From Mesorhizobium sp. DCY119 (GTDB lineage Bacteria; Pseudomonadota; Alphaproteobacteria; Rhizobiales; Rhizobiaceae), in NCBI RefSeq assembly GCF_003590645.1, contig NZ_CP031834.1, forward strand, positions 1,364,501 through 1,428,500: a stretch of DNA of 64,000 nt, written 5' to 3'. The position numbers and the translations under genes are program-made. Below, in pieces: positions 18,757 to 28,035 of the stretch (its first letter is position 1; each line of letters opens with the position of its first letter). The notes beneath the pieces are model-generated. The model was given only the letters and a program-made list of their open reading frames with translations, was not told where the DNA came from and did no database searches.

Positions 18757-19668
18757 TCAGGGCTGGGCGGTTTTCTGCGTTTCCTGGCCGGCCATGCGCA
18801 GCACCAGCACTGCGGCCAGTAGCGCGAACATCCACGCATCGCGCCATTCGATCGGGAAATAGCCGGACCACAGCGATTCGGCGATGCCGAAGGCGAACGC
18901 ACCAAGTGCTGCGCGGGTTGGTGCGTGATAGCCGCCGATGGCGGTGACGAAGAGGATCTTCAGGCCGAAGACCAGACCGCTGCCGAAGCCGATATTGCCG
19001 AAGTAAAGCGCGGCGAGAATGCCGGCGAGCGCTGCCGTGACGGCGCCGACCAGCACCGTGGCACGGAATACGCGCGTCGCATCGACGCCGCACAGGGCGG
19101 CAGCGGCAGGATCGTCGGAGACGGCACGCCATTCCCGCCCGAAATGCGAGCGGGCAAGGATGAGGCCGGTAACGGCGAGCGTGGCGAGAATTAGCAGGCA
19201 GTTGAGCAACTGCATCACGGTGAGCGTGACCTGATAGCCGCCGCCTTGGGTGAAGACGATCGGCGTGGACAACAGCGGCGGCAGCCAGAAGTCATGCGTG
19301 TCGGCGGCGATGCGCGAAAGCTCCATCAGCACGATCGAGACGCCGAGTGTGGCGGCAACGATGGTGTTGGGCGACCGGCCGGCCAGGGGTTCGAACACGT
19401 TGCGCGACAGAACCATGCCGATCAGCGCCGCATAGGCGAGTGCCGCGACGATCGCCACCGCGATGGTCGCCGGCAAGGTCAGCCACAGCATCTGCCAGCC
19501 ATAGACGGCGACGAGGATCATGGTCTGGCCCGAGAAGGCGAAGATCGCGCCATGGGCGAGGTTCGTGCGGTGGAGCACGCCGTTGATCAGCGCATAGCCG
19601 AAGGCGAGCAGCGCGTAGATCGCGCCGATATGCAGGCCGTTCAGCACTTGCTGGAAGAAGTAGAGCAT
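18757..19668 (-). CDS. Branched-chain amino acid-type ABC transporter permease (LivH-like), orphan
   Basis: 303 residues, eight to nine membrane helices. NGLHIGAIYALLAFGYALINGVL and NLAHGAIFAFSGQTMILV correspond to the LivH start; GREWRAVSDDPAAAALCGVDATRVF is the cytoplasmic EAA-like loop contacting the ATPase. Unlike typical livH, no livM, ATPase or binding-protein gene adjoins it; the 200 bases downstream lead to takQ. It diverges from the CGNR regulator gene, with a perfect inverted repeat between them. It may borrow ATPases from another system, such as the one at 31-36.5 kb, or be a remnant. Confidence 0.85.
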   Translation of the reverse strand: MLYFFQQVLNGLHIGAIYALLAFGYALINGVLHRTNLAHGAIFAFSGQTMILVAVYGWQMLWLTLPATIAVAIVAALAYAALIGMVLSRNVFEPLAGRSPNTIVAATLGVSIVLMELSRIAADTHDFWLPPLLSTPIVFTQGGGYQVTLTVMQLLNCLLILATLAVTGLILARSHFGREWRAVSDDPAAAALCGVDATRVFRATVLVGAVTAALAGILAALYFGNIGFGSGLVFGLKILFVTAIGGYHAPTRAALGAFAFGIAESLWSGYFPIEWRDAWMFALLAAVLVLRMAGQETQKTAQP

Positions 19669-19718
19669 GCGTCATCCAGTGGCCGCGACCAGGCGGGCCA
19701 AACAAAAACTGCGCCTGA

Positions 19719-19756
19719 AAATCTAACTTGTCAAAGGTGATTTAATAGTTAGATTT
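19719..19756. promoter_or_regulatory. Inverted repeat and probable leaderless promoter of the CGNR gene
   Basis: AAATCTAAC (19719-19727) and GTTAGATTT (19748-19756) are perfect complements separated by 20 bases. Within this, TTGTCA (19728-19733) and TAGATT (19750-19755) sit 16 bases apart like -35 and -10 boxes, which would put the transcript start at about 19762, exactly the ATG. No ribosome binding site precedes that ATG. Confidence 0.5.
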
Positions 19757-19761
19757 GATGG

Positions 19762-20373
19762 ATGACAGTTTCCTGGACCCGACATCGATTTTCCGGCGGC
19801 GTTCTGGCGCTCGACGTCACCAACACGGTCGTTCATCGCGGCGATCCGGTGCGCAGTTTCGACCGTTTCGAGGATGCGGCGGAGCTGCCGCGGTTTGCCG
19901 CCGCCGCTTCAGGCTTCCGCGCGGCTGAGCTCAGCGCGCGGCCGCTGATCGCGCCCAGACCATCGGCGATCCTGCCGGCCGTGCTCGCCATCCGTGAAAC
20001 GACCGACCGGCTGTTTCGCGATGCGGCGGTGCAGGGCGAGGTTTCGACTGGACATCTGCCCGGTTTCCTGCGCGCCTGCGCCGACGGGCTGGCCGGTCAT
20101 GACGAAAAAATCGGCGGGCAGGCAAGGCCTTTCGGCGATGCCGCTGCGCCGCTGGCCTTCGAGGCCGCACTTGCCGTTTCCGCGCTGTCGCTGCTGTCGA
20201 ACGAAAGCGTCAGGCGGCTGAGGGTCTGCCCGAACTGCAACTGGCTGTTTCTCGACAGGAGCCGCAACGGCAGTCGCATGTGGTGCGACATGGCGGTCTG
20301 CGGCAACCGCCAGAAAGCAAAGCGCCACTATCACCGCCGCAAGGGCGGTTCGGAGGAGATTTCCCATGTCTGA
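19762..20373 (+). CDS. CGNR zinc-finger / ABATE-domain regulator
   Basis: 203 residues. The N-terminal 140 residues form an ABATE (stress-induced regulator) domain beginning with GGVLALDVTNTVVHRGDPVRSF. The C-terminus is a CGNR zinc finger: Cys156 and Cys159 (RVCPNCNWLF), Cys175 and Cys180 (WCDMAVCGNR), then a basic HYHRRKGG. Such proteins are predicted DNA-binding regulators. The ATG has no Shine-Dalgarno sequence; an alternative ATG at 19758 is out of frame. It is divergent from the LivH-like permease and overlaps the lipoprotein gene by eight bases. Confidence 0.85.
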   Translation: MTVSWTRHRFSGGVLALDVTNTVVHRGDPVRSFDRFEDAAELPRFAAAASGFRAAELSARPLIAPRPSAILPAVLAIRETTDRLFRDAAVQGEVSTGHLPGFLRACADGLAGHDEKIGGQARPFGDAAAPLAFEAALAVSALSLLSNESVRRLRVCPNCNWLFLDRSRNGSRMWCDMAVCGNRQKAKRHYHRRKGGSEEISHV

Positions 20374-20887
20374 GCGACTGCGTCTCGCTTTCGCGCTTCT
20401 GCTGTTGCCGGCCGCCCTTGCAGCCTGCCGCGACACTGGCAAGGACGCGCTTTTCGAGCTTTCCGGGCGGCTCGTCGTTTTCAATTATCGCGAGGCGAAG
20501 GTGACCTATCTGGTCAATCTCGTGCCTTTGCAGCCGATTGCCGAAGGCGAGACCGCGGTGATGACGCTGGACAATCCCGCCGGTGGCGAGCCTATCGTGG
20601 TCACCCAAAAGCTCTTCCCCAACCACCAGAAGGTGACGCTCGAAAGCCCGCCGCTGGAATGCCTCGTCAAGGACAAGCCCTACAAAGTGGCGATCCGCAT
20701 CGAGGGCGCGGGCGGCGCGCTGCTGCAGGGGATCGAAACAACGATGGTCTCGTCTCAGGACCAGAGCATGCTGCCCGACAAGCCGCTGGTGGTGGGACCG
20801 GGCTACCAGCCAAACCCGGAACTGGCTGGCCATCCCGATGGCAGGCTGCCCGGCGGGCGTGGCGTGTCTTGTCCAGCCGCGAGCTGA
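20366..20887 (+). CDS. Putative lipoprotein of unknown function
   Basis: 173 residues. The N-terminal signal ends in a lipobox (LPAALAAC), so Cys20 would be lipidated after cleavage by signal peptidase II. The rest is beta-rich, e.g. GRLVVFNYREAKVTYLVNLVPL and KPYKVAIRIEGAGGALLQGIETTM, with a Pro/Gly tail. I do not recognise a family. It overlaps the CGNR gene by eight bases, so it is likely cotranslated with it. Unlike cytosolic neighbours, it would act in the periplasm or outer membrane. Confidence 0.65.
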   Translation: MSERLRLAFALLLLPAALAACRDTGKDALFELSGRLVVFNYREAKVTYLVNLVPLQPIAEGETAVMTLDNPAGGEPIVVTQKLFPNHQKVTLESPPLECLVKDKPYKVAIRIEGAGGALLQGIETTMVSSQDQSMLPDKPLVVGPGYQPNPELAGHPDGRLPGGRGVSCPAAS

Positions 20888-21097
20888 GCGGCGTCCCGAT
20901 CACGAAATTTTCATGCGTTCCGAGGGATGCCCGAGCAATCTTTTATCAAGGATTGCCAGACATTTATCGCTGCTGTTGTTGTTTTTGGAGTGTGGCGGTT
21001 TTTGTTTGACCTCGCCTCCAAGGGAGGAAACAGTTAGTCATCTGTCCCGACGTTAGCGGCCCCCGAATCGCGGCTGCTTCCGCAGAGGAACTGCCCG

Positions 21098-24000
21098 ATG
21101 ACGCTTCACGACGTTGCCCTCGACGACAAGTTCGATCTTGGCAAGGAACGTATCTTCCTGTCGGGTGCGCAGGCCGTCATCCGCATGCTTCTGATGCAGC
21201 GCGAGCGCGACCGCCGCGCCGGACTGAATACCGCCGGCTTCGTTTCGGGTTATCGCGGCTCGCCGCTGGGTGGCCTCGATCTCCAGCTCTGGAAAGCGAA
21301 GGACCAGCTCAAGCAGGCCGATGTGGTCTTCCAGCCCGGTTTGAACGAGGAACTGGCGGCAACCGCCGTGTGGGGCACGCAGCAGGCGGAACTGCTCGGC
21401 GAAGGCAGATATGACGGCGTGTTTTCGCTCTGGTACGGCAAGGGGCCGGGCGTCGATCGCTCCGGCGACGTCTTCCGCCACGCCAATCTCGCCGGCTCGT
21501 CCAGGCATGGCGGCGTGCTGGCGCTTATGGGCGATGACCACAACGCCGAATCCTCGACCAATGCGCATGCCACCGAGTTCCTCTTCGTCGACACGATGAT
21601 GCCGATCCTCAATCCGGCCGGCGTGCAGGAGCTCATTGACTATGGGCTCTACGGCTATGCGATGTCGCGTTTCGCCGGCACCTGGGCGGCGATCAAATGC
21701 GTCAAGGACAACATCGAATCGACTGCCTCGGTCGATGCGTCGCTGGACCGGCTGAACATCGTCATCCCCGAATTCGACATGCCGCCGGGCGGGCTCAACA
21801 TCCGCAACGAACTCGACCAGCTCGGACAGGAAGCGCGGCTGCATGAATACAAGCGTGCGGCGGCCTCGGCCTTCATCCTTGCCAACAAGCTGAACCACAC
21901 CGTCTATTCCGGCGGGCGCAATGCGAAGATCGGCATCATCACCGTCGGCAAGAGCTATCTCGACGTGCGCCAGGCGCTGGATGACATCGGCATTGACGAG
22001 AAGCGCGCCAACGAGATCGGGGTACGGTTGTTCAAGGTCGGCTGCCCGTGGCCGCTCGACCTCGAGCATATTGCCGATTTCGTGCGTGGGCTGGAAACGG
22101 TCATCGTGGTCGAGGAAAAGCGCTCGCTGATCGAAGTGCAGGTGCGCGAGAACCTTTACAACACCGCCATGCACCCGACCGTGGTCGGCAAGAAGGACGA
22201 GCGCGGCGACTGGCTGTTCCCGGCCAAGGGCGCGCTCGACCCCAACGATATCGCCATCGCGCTTGGCGAGCGCATCCTGAAGGCCATCGGCCCTTCGGAA
22301 GAGATCGCTGCCAAGGTCAGCCGGCTGAAGCAGTTCCAGGCGATGCTTGCCGACACGCAGGATGTCGGCTCGCGCACGCCGTTCTTCTGCTCGGGCTGCC
22401 CGCACAATTCCTCGACCAAGGTGCCGGACGGTTCGATCGCGGCGGCCGGTATCGGCTGCCATTTCATGGCGCTGTGGATGGACCGCTCGACTGTCGGCTT
22501 CACCGCCATGGGCGGGGAGGGGGCGCAGTGGGTCGGCCAGGCGCCGTTCTCCAAGCGCGACCACATCTTCCAGAATCTCGGCGACGGCACTTACAATCAT
22601 TCCGGCACGCTGGCGCTGCGCTTCGCCTTGGCGTCGAGCGCCAACATCACCTACAAGATCCTCTACAACGATGCCGTCGCCATGACCGGCGGCCAGCCGC
22701 ATGAGGGCAATCTCACCGTCGACATGATCGCCAGGCAGGTGCGCGCCGAGGGCGTCGATCGCATCGCAGTGGTCACCGACGAGCCTGGTAAATATGCCGG
22801 CCATGTCGAGTTCCCTGCGGGCGCGACGATCCATCATCGCGACGACCTCGATCTCGTCCAGCGCGAGCTGCGCGACGTCAAGGGCGTCTCCGTTTTGCTC
22901 TATGACCAGACCTGCGCTGCCGAGAAGCGCCGCCGCCGCAAGCGCGGCACGTTTCCCGATCCGGACAAGCGCGTCATCATCAACGAACTCGTCTGCGAAG
23001 GCTGCGGCGATTGCGGCGTGCAGTCCAACTGCGTCTCGATCCAGCCGGTGGAGACCGAATTCGGCCGCAAGCGCCGGATCGACCAGTCGAGCTGCAACAA
23101 GGACTTTTCCTGCGTCAACGGCTTCTGCCCGTCCTTCGTGACGGTGCATGGCGCCAAGATCCGCAAGGCCGAAGGCATCGCCGGCAGGTCAAACCCGCTC
23201 GATGGCGTGCCCGAGCCAAAACAGTTCCCGATCGACCAGGGCTGGTCGTCGATCATCGACGGCGTCGGCGGCACCGGCGTCGTTACGGTCGGCGCGATCC
23301 TCGGCATGGCGGCCCATCTTGAAGGCAAGGGCTGCGGCATGATCGACATGGCCGGCCTGGCGCAGAAGGGCGGCTCGGTCTTCACCCATGTGCGCATCGC
23401 CAAGACGCCGGAGGACATCAACGCCATCCGCGTTTCAGCCGGCAAGGCCGATCTGATCCTCGGCTGCGATCTCGTCGTTTCCGGCGCCAAGAAGGTGCTG
23501 GCCGCCGTGCGCGAGGGGCACACGATCTTCGTTGCCAACACGGCTGAAATCATGCCCGGCGAGTTCGCGCGCTCGGCCGATTTTTCTCTCCCTACTGAGC
23601 GGCTGAAGAAGGTGATCCGCGAGGCGGCAGGCGATAATCACGCGCATTTCTTCGATGCCACCCGCACGGCGACGGCTCTGTTCGGCAATTCGCTCGGCGC
23701 CAACATGTTCATGCTTGGCTTCGGCTTTCAGCATGGCGGCTTGCCGCTGTCGGCGGAGGCGGTGGAGAAGGCGATCGAACTCAACGGCGAGGCGGTCGCG
23801 ATGAATATCGCGGCCTTCCGCTGGGGCCGCCGCGCAGCACACGAGCCGGAATTCGTGCGCGGATTGGTCAGCCAGCCCGGTGAGGCCGGCGGAAAGCGCG
23901 AAATCGCCGAGACGCTCGACGATATCATCGCGCGCCGCGTTGAATTCCTCACCGCTTATCAGAATGCTGCCTATGCGCGCCGCTATCATGACCGTATCGC

Positions 24001-24574
24001 AGCGCTCAGGGCAGCTGAGGCCAAGGCGTCCCAGGGCTCGACCGTGGTGACGGAAGCGGCGGCGAGAAACCTGTTCAAGCTGATGGCGATCAAGGACGAA
24101 TACGAGGTCGCCCGGCTCTACACCGACGGCTCATTCCTGCGGCAACTGACCAAGCAGTTCCAGGACTACGACCGGCTCGAATTCCATCTGGCGCCGCCGA
24201 TCATGGGGCGGCGCACGACCGACGGAAAACCGCGCAAGTCGAGCTTTGGCCCCTGGATGATGAAGGGGTTTCGCATCCTTGCCGGGCTGAAGGGATTGCG
24301 CGGCTCGCCGCTGGATGTTTTCGGCTACACCACTGAGCGACGCATGGAGCGCGCGCTACTCGCCCAATACGAGAAGGATCTCGACCTGATCCGGACCTCG
24401 CTGGTTGCAGAGAAGATCGAAGCTGCGACTGCACTTGCTTCCGTGCCCGCACTCATCCGTGGCTACGGTCACGTGAAAGCCGCCAGTGCAACGAAGGCCG
24501 CGGGTGAGCGGGAAAGACTTGTAGAGCGTTTCACGGGAGCGCGGATAGACACTGTTCTACAGGCAGCAGAATGA
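21098..24574 (+). CDS. Indolepyruvate ferredoxin oxidoreductase, fused alpha/beta-type subunits
   Basis: 1158 residues. The order is an N-terminal pyrimidine-binding/IorA-like region from FLSGAQAVIRMLLMQRERDRRAGL, a TPP domain (GIGCHFMALWMDRSTVGFTA near 450-470), a ferredoxin-like Cys cluster (CEGCGDCGVQSNC at 633-645, then SCNKDFSCVNGFCPS) and a C-terminal IorB-like gamma domain (GVGGTGVVTVGAILGMAAHL near 721). It oxidatively decarboxylates aryl or branched 2-oxo acids to acyl-CoA, reducing ferredoxin, in aromatic amino acid breakdown. Upstream (20888-21097) are a CCTCC/GGAGG hairpin and an RBS (GAGGAA). It stands alone as a single transcript. Confidence 0.92.
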   Translation: MTLHDVALDDKFDLGKERIFLSGAQAVIRMLLMQRERDRRAGLNTAGFVSGYRGSPLGGLDLQLWKAKDQLKQADVVFQPGLNEELAATAVWGTQQAELLGEGRYDGVFSLWYGKGPGVDRSGDVFRHANLAGSSRHGGVLALMGDDHNAESSTNAHATEFLFVDTMMPILNPAGVQELIDYGLYGYAMSRFAGTWAAIKCVKDNIESTASVDASLDRLNIVIPEFDMPPGGLNIRNELDQLGQEARLHEYKRAAASAFILANKLNHTVYSGGRNAKIGIITVGKSYLDVRQALDDIGIDEKRANEIGVRLFKVGCPWPLDLEHIADFVRGLETVIVVEEKRSLIEVQVRENLYNTAMHPTVVGKKDERGDWLFPAKGALDPNDIAIALGERILKAIGPSEEIAAKVSRLKQFQAMLADTQDVGSRTPFFCSGCPHNSSTKVPDGSIAAAGIGCHFMALWMDRSTVGFTAMGGEGAQWVGQAPFSKRDHIFQNLGDGTYNHSGTLALRFALASSANITYKILYNDAVAMTGGQPHEGNLTVDMIARQVRAEGVDRIAVVTDEPGKYAGHVEFPAGATIHHRDDLDLVQRELRDVKGVSVLLYDQTCAAEKRRRRKRGTFPDPDKRVIINELVCEGCGDCGVQSNCVSIQPVETEFGRKRRIDQSSCNKDFSCVNGFCPSFVTVHGAKIRKAEGIAGRSNPLDGVPEPKQFPIDQGWSSIIDGVGGTGVVTVGAILGMAAHLEGKGCGMIDMAGLAQKGGSVFTHVRIAKTPEDINAIRVSAGKADLILGCDLVVSGAKKVLAAVREGHTIFVANTAEIMPGEFARSADFSLPTERLKKVIREAAGDNHAHFFDATRTATALFGNSLGANMFMLGFGFQHGGLPLSAEAVEKAIELNGEAVAMNIAAFRWGRRAAHEPEFVRGLVSQPGEAGGKREIAETLDDIIARRVEFLTAYQNAAYARRYHDRIAALRAAEAKASQGSTVVTEAAARNLFKLMAIKDEYEVARLYTDGSFLRQLTKQFQDYDRLEFHLAPPIMGRRTTDGKPRKSSFGPWMMKGFRILAGLKGLRGSPLDVFGYTTERRMERALLAQYEKDLDLIRTSLVAEKIEAATALASVPALIRGYGHVKAASATKAAGERERLVERFTGARIDTVLQAAE

Positions 24575-24680
24575 TTTTTTCTTTCTGGTCCAGCGTCTTT
24601 TCGTACCCTGTACTAAAGGCCATTTTCCCTATTGTTTCCAGTGTTCCGATGCTTTCCAATAAGTCTTTCTTAAGGCGAAT

Positions 24681-27029
24681 ATGCCATTGCTAAGCTCCCG
24701 AAAAACGGGTGCAGGCGTGGCTATAAAAAGAAAAAATGAGATTCCGGTCGACGTCTACATTCCGTTTGTAGAGACGCTGTTCCGTGACGGCCTGACGCTC
24801 GGCATCGGTGTCGTCGCGCAAGCTCTGCTTGCCGTCATGGTCTACTTCAAGACAGACGACGAGCTCTATATGGGCATCGCGGTGGCGATCGTGGCGATCG
24901 GTTTCCTGCGGCTTGTCAGCATCCAGAAATATCGCAATGCACCCGCGCTCACGGATGCCGTAGAGGCGCACAAGCGCGAGAACGTCTACATATTCTGGGG
25001 CGTCCTGCATGCCTCGGCGCTGGGCTTCTTCTGCTTCGCCGGCATCTATCTGGCGCATGACCAGTTCGCCGAAATCGCGGCAGTGGCGGTAACGCTTGCC
25101 TCGGCAACCTCGATCGCAGGGCGCAACTATGGTTCGCCGCGCCTGGTCATGTTCCAGATCGTGGCGGCTACCTGGCCGATCTCGCTGGGGTTTCTGCTGC
25201 GCGGCGACGTCTATCACATCATCCTGGGCCTTCTGTCGGCGCCGTTCTTCTTTGCCATCAGGAAGTTCGCCGAAATCGTGCGCGAGGTGCTGCTGACCGC
25301 GCTTTCGGAAGAGAAGAAGGCCAATCTGATTGCGCAGCGCTTCAACAGGGCGCTGAACACCATGTCGCATGGCCTTGTGATGCTCGGGCCGAACGGCAAG
25401 GTGGTGGTCGCCAACGCCGAAGCCGCCCACCTGATGTCGCTTCAGTCGCCGGACGCGCTTCTGGGCCGTTCCATTCATTCACTGCTTCAGCGTGGCGTGG
25501 CAGGAGGCATGCTCGCTCCAAAGGACTGCCGCTACATCGAGGCGCAGTTGACGCGGGCGCTGCGTGAAGGCCGGGACCGCAAGGTCCTCGTTTCGTTTTC
25601 GAACGGGCAGCACTATGAGTTTTCCGCACGCGAGGGCAATCAGGATCTCGGTGTCATCACCTTCGAAGACGTATCGCAGCGCGTCGAGGCGGAAGAGAAG
25701 ATCCGCTCGATGGCCCGTTACGACAGCCTGACCGGCCTGCCGAACCGCGCCTATTTCCACGAACTGGTCGGCGAATTCATGGCGGCCGGCGATCGCGAAA
25801 GGCTGTGTGGTCTTGCGGTTCTCGATCTCGACGATTTCAAGAGCGTCAACGACACGCTCGGCCATCCCATCGGCGACGGACTGATCTATGCGGTGGCCGA
25901 AAAGCTGTCGGCCGTAGCAGCGGAGGGCGTGAAGGTCAGCCGCTTCGGCGGTGACGAATTCATGGTGTTCTTCGACCGGGTCGAGGATGAGAGCCATCTT
26001 GCCGGCATGCTGGACGATCTGTTTGCAGGCCTGCAGGGTGATGTCGACGTGGCCGGCCATGTCCTGCGCATCCAGGCAAGCGGCGGCGCGGTTCTGGCGA
26101 AGGTAAAGGACAGCGATGTCGACACGATGATCGTCAAGGCCGACCTTGCCATGTACAAGGCGAAGGAGCTCGGCAAGAACGACTGGCGGTTGTTCGAATC
26201 TGCGATGGATGCGGCCTTCCGTGACAAGCAGATGATGAAAGCCGATCTGCGCAGCGCCGTGGAAGCCAGGGAGCTGCGCGTCGTTTTCCAGCCCATCGTG
26301 TCGATGGATACGATGCGGATCGCAAGCTGCGAGGCGCTGTGCCGCTGGAACCATCCCGATCTCGGTCCCGTCTCGCCGTCAGTCTTCATTCCGCTGGCCG
26401 AGGAGATGGGCATCATCTCGGACATCAGCACGTTCGTGCTGAATACGGCTTGCGGCGAGTGCGCCAAATGGCCGAAACAACTCCGCGTGTCGGTGAACCT
26501 CTCGGCGAAGGACTTCCGCAACCGTGATGTCGTCGAGAAGGTGTGCGCCGCACTTGCTTCTTCCGGGCTTGCCGCTCAGCGGCTGGAGATCGAGGTCACG
26601 GAGACGGCCCTGCTGGACGACAAATCCCAGACCCGTCAGTACATCGAGGAGATCAAGCAACTCGGTGTGCGGATCGCGCTGGACGATTTCGGCACAGGCT
26701 ATTCGAGCCTCAGCTACCTGCACAAGCTGCCGCTGGACAAGGTCAAGATCGACCGCAGCTTCCTGATGGACGTGACGCAAAGCAAGCGCTCTCTGGAGTT
26801 GCTGAAGGGCATCGTCAACCTGTCGCGTCCGCTCGGCCTGGCCGTGACGGTAGAGGGCGTGGAAACCTTCGAGCAGTTGAAGATCCTGGCGCATTCGGTT
26901 AAGCCCGACCTCGTGCAGGGCTTCCTGTTCGGCTCTGCGCTGACCGCTTCCGGCATCGAGACGATGTCCAACACGGTCTGGCCGTTTGCCAGCGAAATCA
27001 AGGCCGCCAATCGCGGCTCTAAGGCCTGA
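24681..27029 (+). CDS. Membrane GGDEF-EAL cyclic-di-GMP signalling protein
   Basis: 782 residues. N-terminal membrane region with five to six helices (about 35-215), a PAS-like sensor (about 225-335), GGDEF domain (345-500) and EAL domain (520-770). The active-site GGDEF is intact at 423-427 in SRFGGDEFM. The EAL motif is intact at 551-553 (CEALCRW), with DDFGTGYSSLSYL, EVTETALL and TVEGVE also present. Both cyclase and phosphodiesterase activities are therefore possible. A hydrophobic N-terminus implies membrane sensing. It precedes the FeeM-like acyltransferase by 142 bases on the same strand. Confidence 0.93.
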   Translation: MPLLSSRKTGAGVAIKRKNEIPVDVYIPFVETLFRDGLTLGIGVVAQALLAVMVYFKTDDELYMGIAVAIVAIGFLRLVSIQKYRNAPALTDAVEAHKRENVYIFWGVLHASALGFFCFAGIYLAHDQFAEIAAVAVTLASATSIAGRNYGSPRLVMFQIVAATWPISLGFLLRGDVYHIILGLLSAPFFFAIRKFAEIVREVLLTALSEEKKANLIAQRFNRALNTMSHGLVMLGPNGKVVVANAEAAHLMSLQSPDALLGRSIHSLLQRGVAGGMLAPKDCRYIEAQLTRALREGRDRKVLVSFSNGQHYEFSAREGNQDLGVITFEDVSQRVEAEEKIRSMARYDSLTGLPNRAYFHELVGEFMAAGDRERLCGLAVLDLDDFKSVNDTLGHPIGDGLIYAVAEKLSAVAAEGVKVSRFGGDEFMVFFDRVEDESHLAGMLDDLFAGLQGDVDVAGHVLRIQASGGAVLAKVKDSDVDTMIVKADLAMYKAKELGKNDWRLFESAMDAAFRDKQMMKADLRSAVEARELRVVFQPIVSMDTMRIASCEALCRWNHPDLGPVSPSVFIPLAEEMGIISDISTFVLNTACGECAKWPKQLRVSVNLSAKDFRNRDVVEKVCAALASSGLAAQRLEIEVTETALLDDKSQTRQYIEEIKQLGVRIALDDFGTGYSSLSYLHKLPLDKVKIDRSFLMDVTQSKRSLELLKGIVNLSRPLGLAVTVEGVETFEQLKILAHSVKPDLVQGFLFGSALTASGIETMSNTVWPFASEIKAANRGSKA

Positions 27030-27171
27030 TCGCCGTCATTTTTCAGGTGTTTTCGGCATCCGTGCTGTTAACCTTAACAATCGGTAAACGGCTTCGTTTT
27101 CATTTTCATCTTTGATATAGCCCGGCGCTGCCCTACTGTTTTTGAGGTAGGCGGCTACGGGGAAATACAGC

Positions 27172-27948
27172 ATGGATGCGAAGGCGGCTGCGGATGGCCA
27201 GCCAAACGACGGGCAGGCAGTGGGTGACAATGTTTCGGCATTTGCCCGCAATGTGTCCGCCCTTTTGGAGAGAACGGAATATCGTCGCTGTGACAAGGGC
27301 GAAGACCTCGAAGACATTTATCGCCTTCGTTATGCGTCGTACCGGCTTGCCGATCTGGTGGCCGAGAACCCGGACCACATCGTCCATGACCCCTTCGACG
27401 ACCTTCCCAACTGCCAGCGTTTCGGCGTCTACATAGACGGCCATCTCGTCAGCACGATCAGGCTTCACCATGTGTCGGCCGAATGCCCCCAGTCGCCGTC
27501 GACTTCGGTTTACCCGGACATCCTTCTGCCCCGGATTGCGGCCGGCGACAGTTTCATCGACCCAAGCCGGTTCGCTGCCGACCGCGAGTGGTCGCGCATC
27601 TTTCCGCAGATTCCTTATCTGACGCTGCGCCTTGCCGGCATGGCGTGTTTTCACTTCAACGCGCCATACTGCATCTCGATGATCCGCGAAGACCACGCGG
27701 CATTCTACAAGCGCATCTATCACTCGCGGCCAATCGGCGACGAGCGGCCCTATGGCGGTGTCATCAATTGCTTCGCATTGCTCTACCAGGCCGATGTGCT
27801 GGCGATTCAGGAAGAGTCCTTCAAGCGGTTTCCGTTCTTCCGGTCGACGCCGATGGAGCAGCGCCTGATGTTCGGCACGCCGCCGCAAGGAGAGCTTGGC
27901 CCGCTGACCATCCTGCCGACTGCGAAGTATTTCCGCAACGCGGCCTGA
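27172..27948 (+). CDS. FeeM/LuxI-like N-acyltransferase (predicted N-acyl amino acid synthase)
   Basis: 258 residues. RLRYASYR at 51-58, YIDGHLVSTIRLHHV at 87-101 and FIDPSRF at 128-134 match the GNAT-like core shared by LuxI autoinducer synthases and FeeM-type N-acyl amino acid synthases. An acidic pair (DPFDD, 73-77) sits where LuxI/FeeM carry catalytic acidic residues. It would transfer an acyl chain from acyl-ACP to an amino acid amine. There is no luxR gene beside it and no acyl carrier protein in the window. The neighbours are a c-di-GMP enzyme and a Crp/Fnr regulator. The family call is confident; the product is unknown. Confidence 0.75.
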   Translation: MDAKAAADGQPNDGQAVGDNVSAFARNVSALLERTEYRRCDKGEDLEDIYRLRYASYRLADLVAENPDHIVHDPFDDLPNCQRFGVYIDGHLVSTIRLHHVSAECPQSPSTSVYPDILLPRIAAGDSFIDPSRFAADREWSRIFPQIPYLTLRLAGMACFHFNAPYCISMIREDHAAFYKRIYHSRPIGDERPYGGVINCFALLYQADVLAIQEESFKRFPFFRSTPMEQRLMFGTPPQGELGPLTILPTAKYFRNAA

Positions 27949-28035
27949 GGGGCGGGGCCCCACCTTGCCTTGCCATCGCCGGAACGCCCGTTCATAACTT
28001 TGCCGAGGCCGAGCATTCGCCAGCCAAGGGAATCG

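Noticed and set aside
21053-23149. A minus-strand open frame of about 700 codons opposite the indolepyruvate oxidoreductase
   Set aside because: Mirrors the codon bias of the real gene; composition rich in Arg/His/Asp with no domain; no promoter or RBS.
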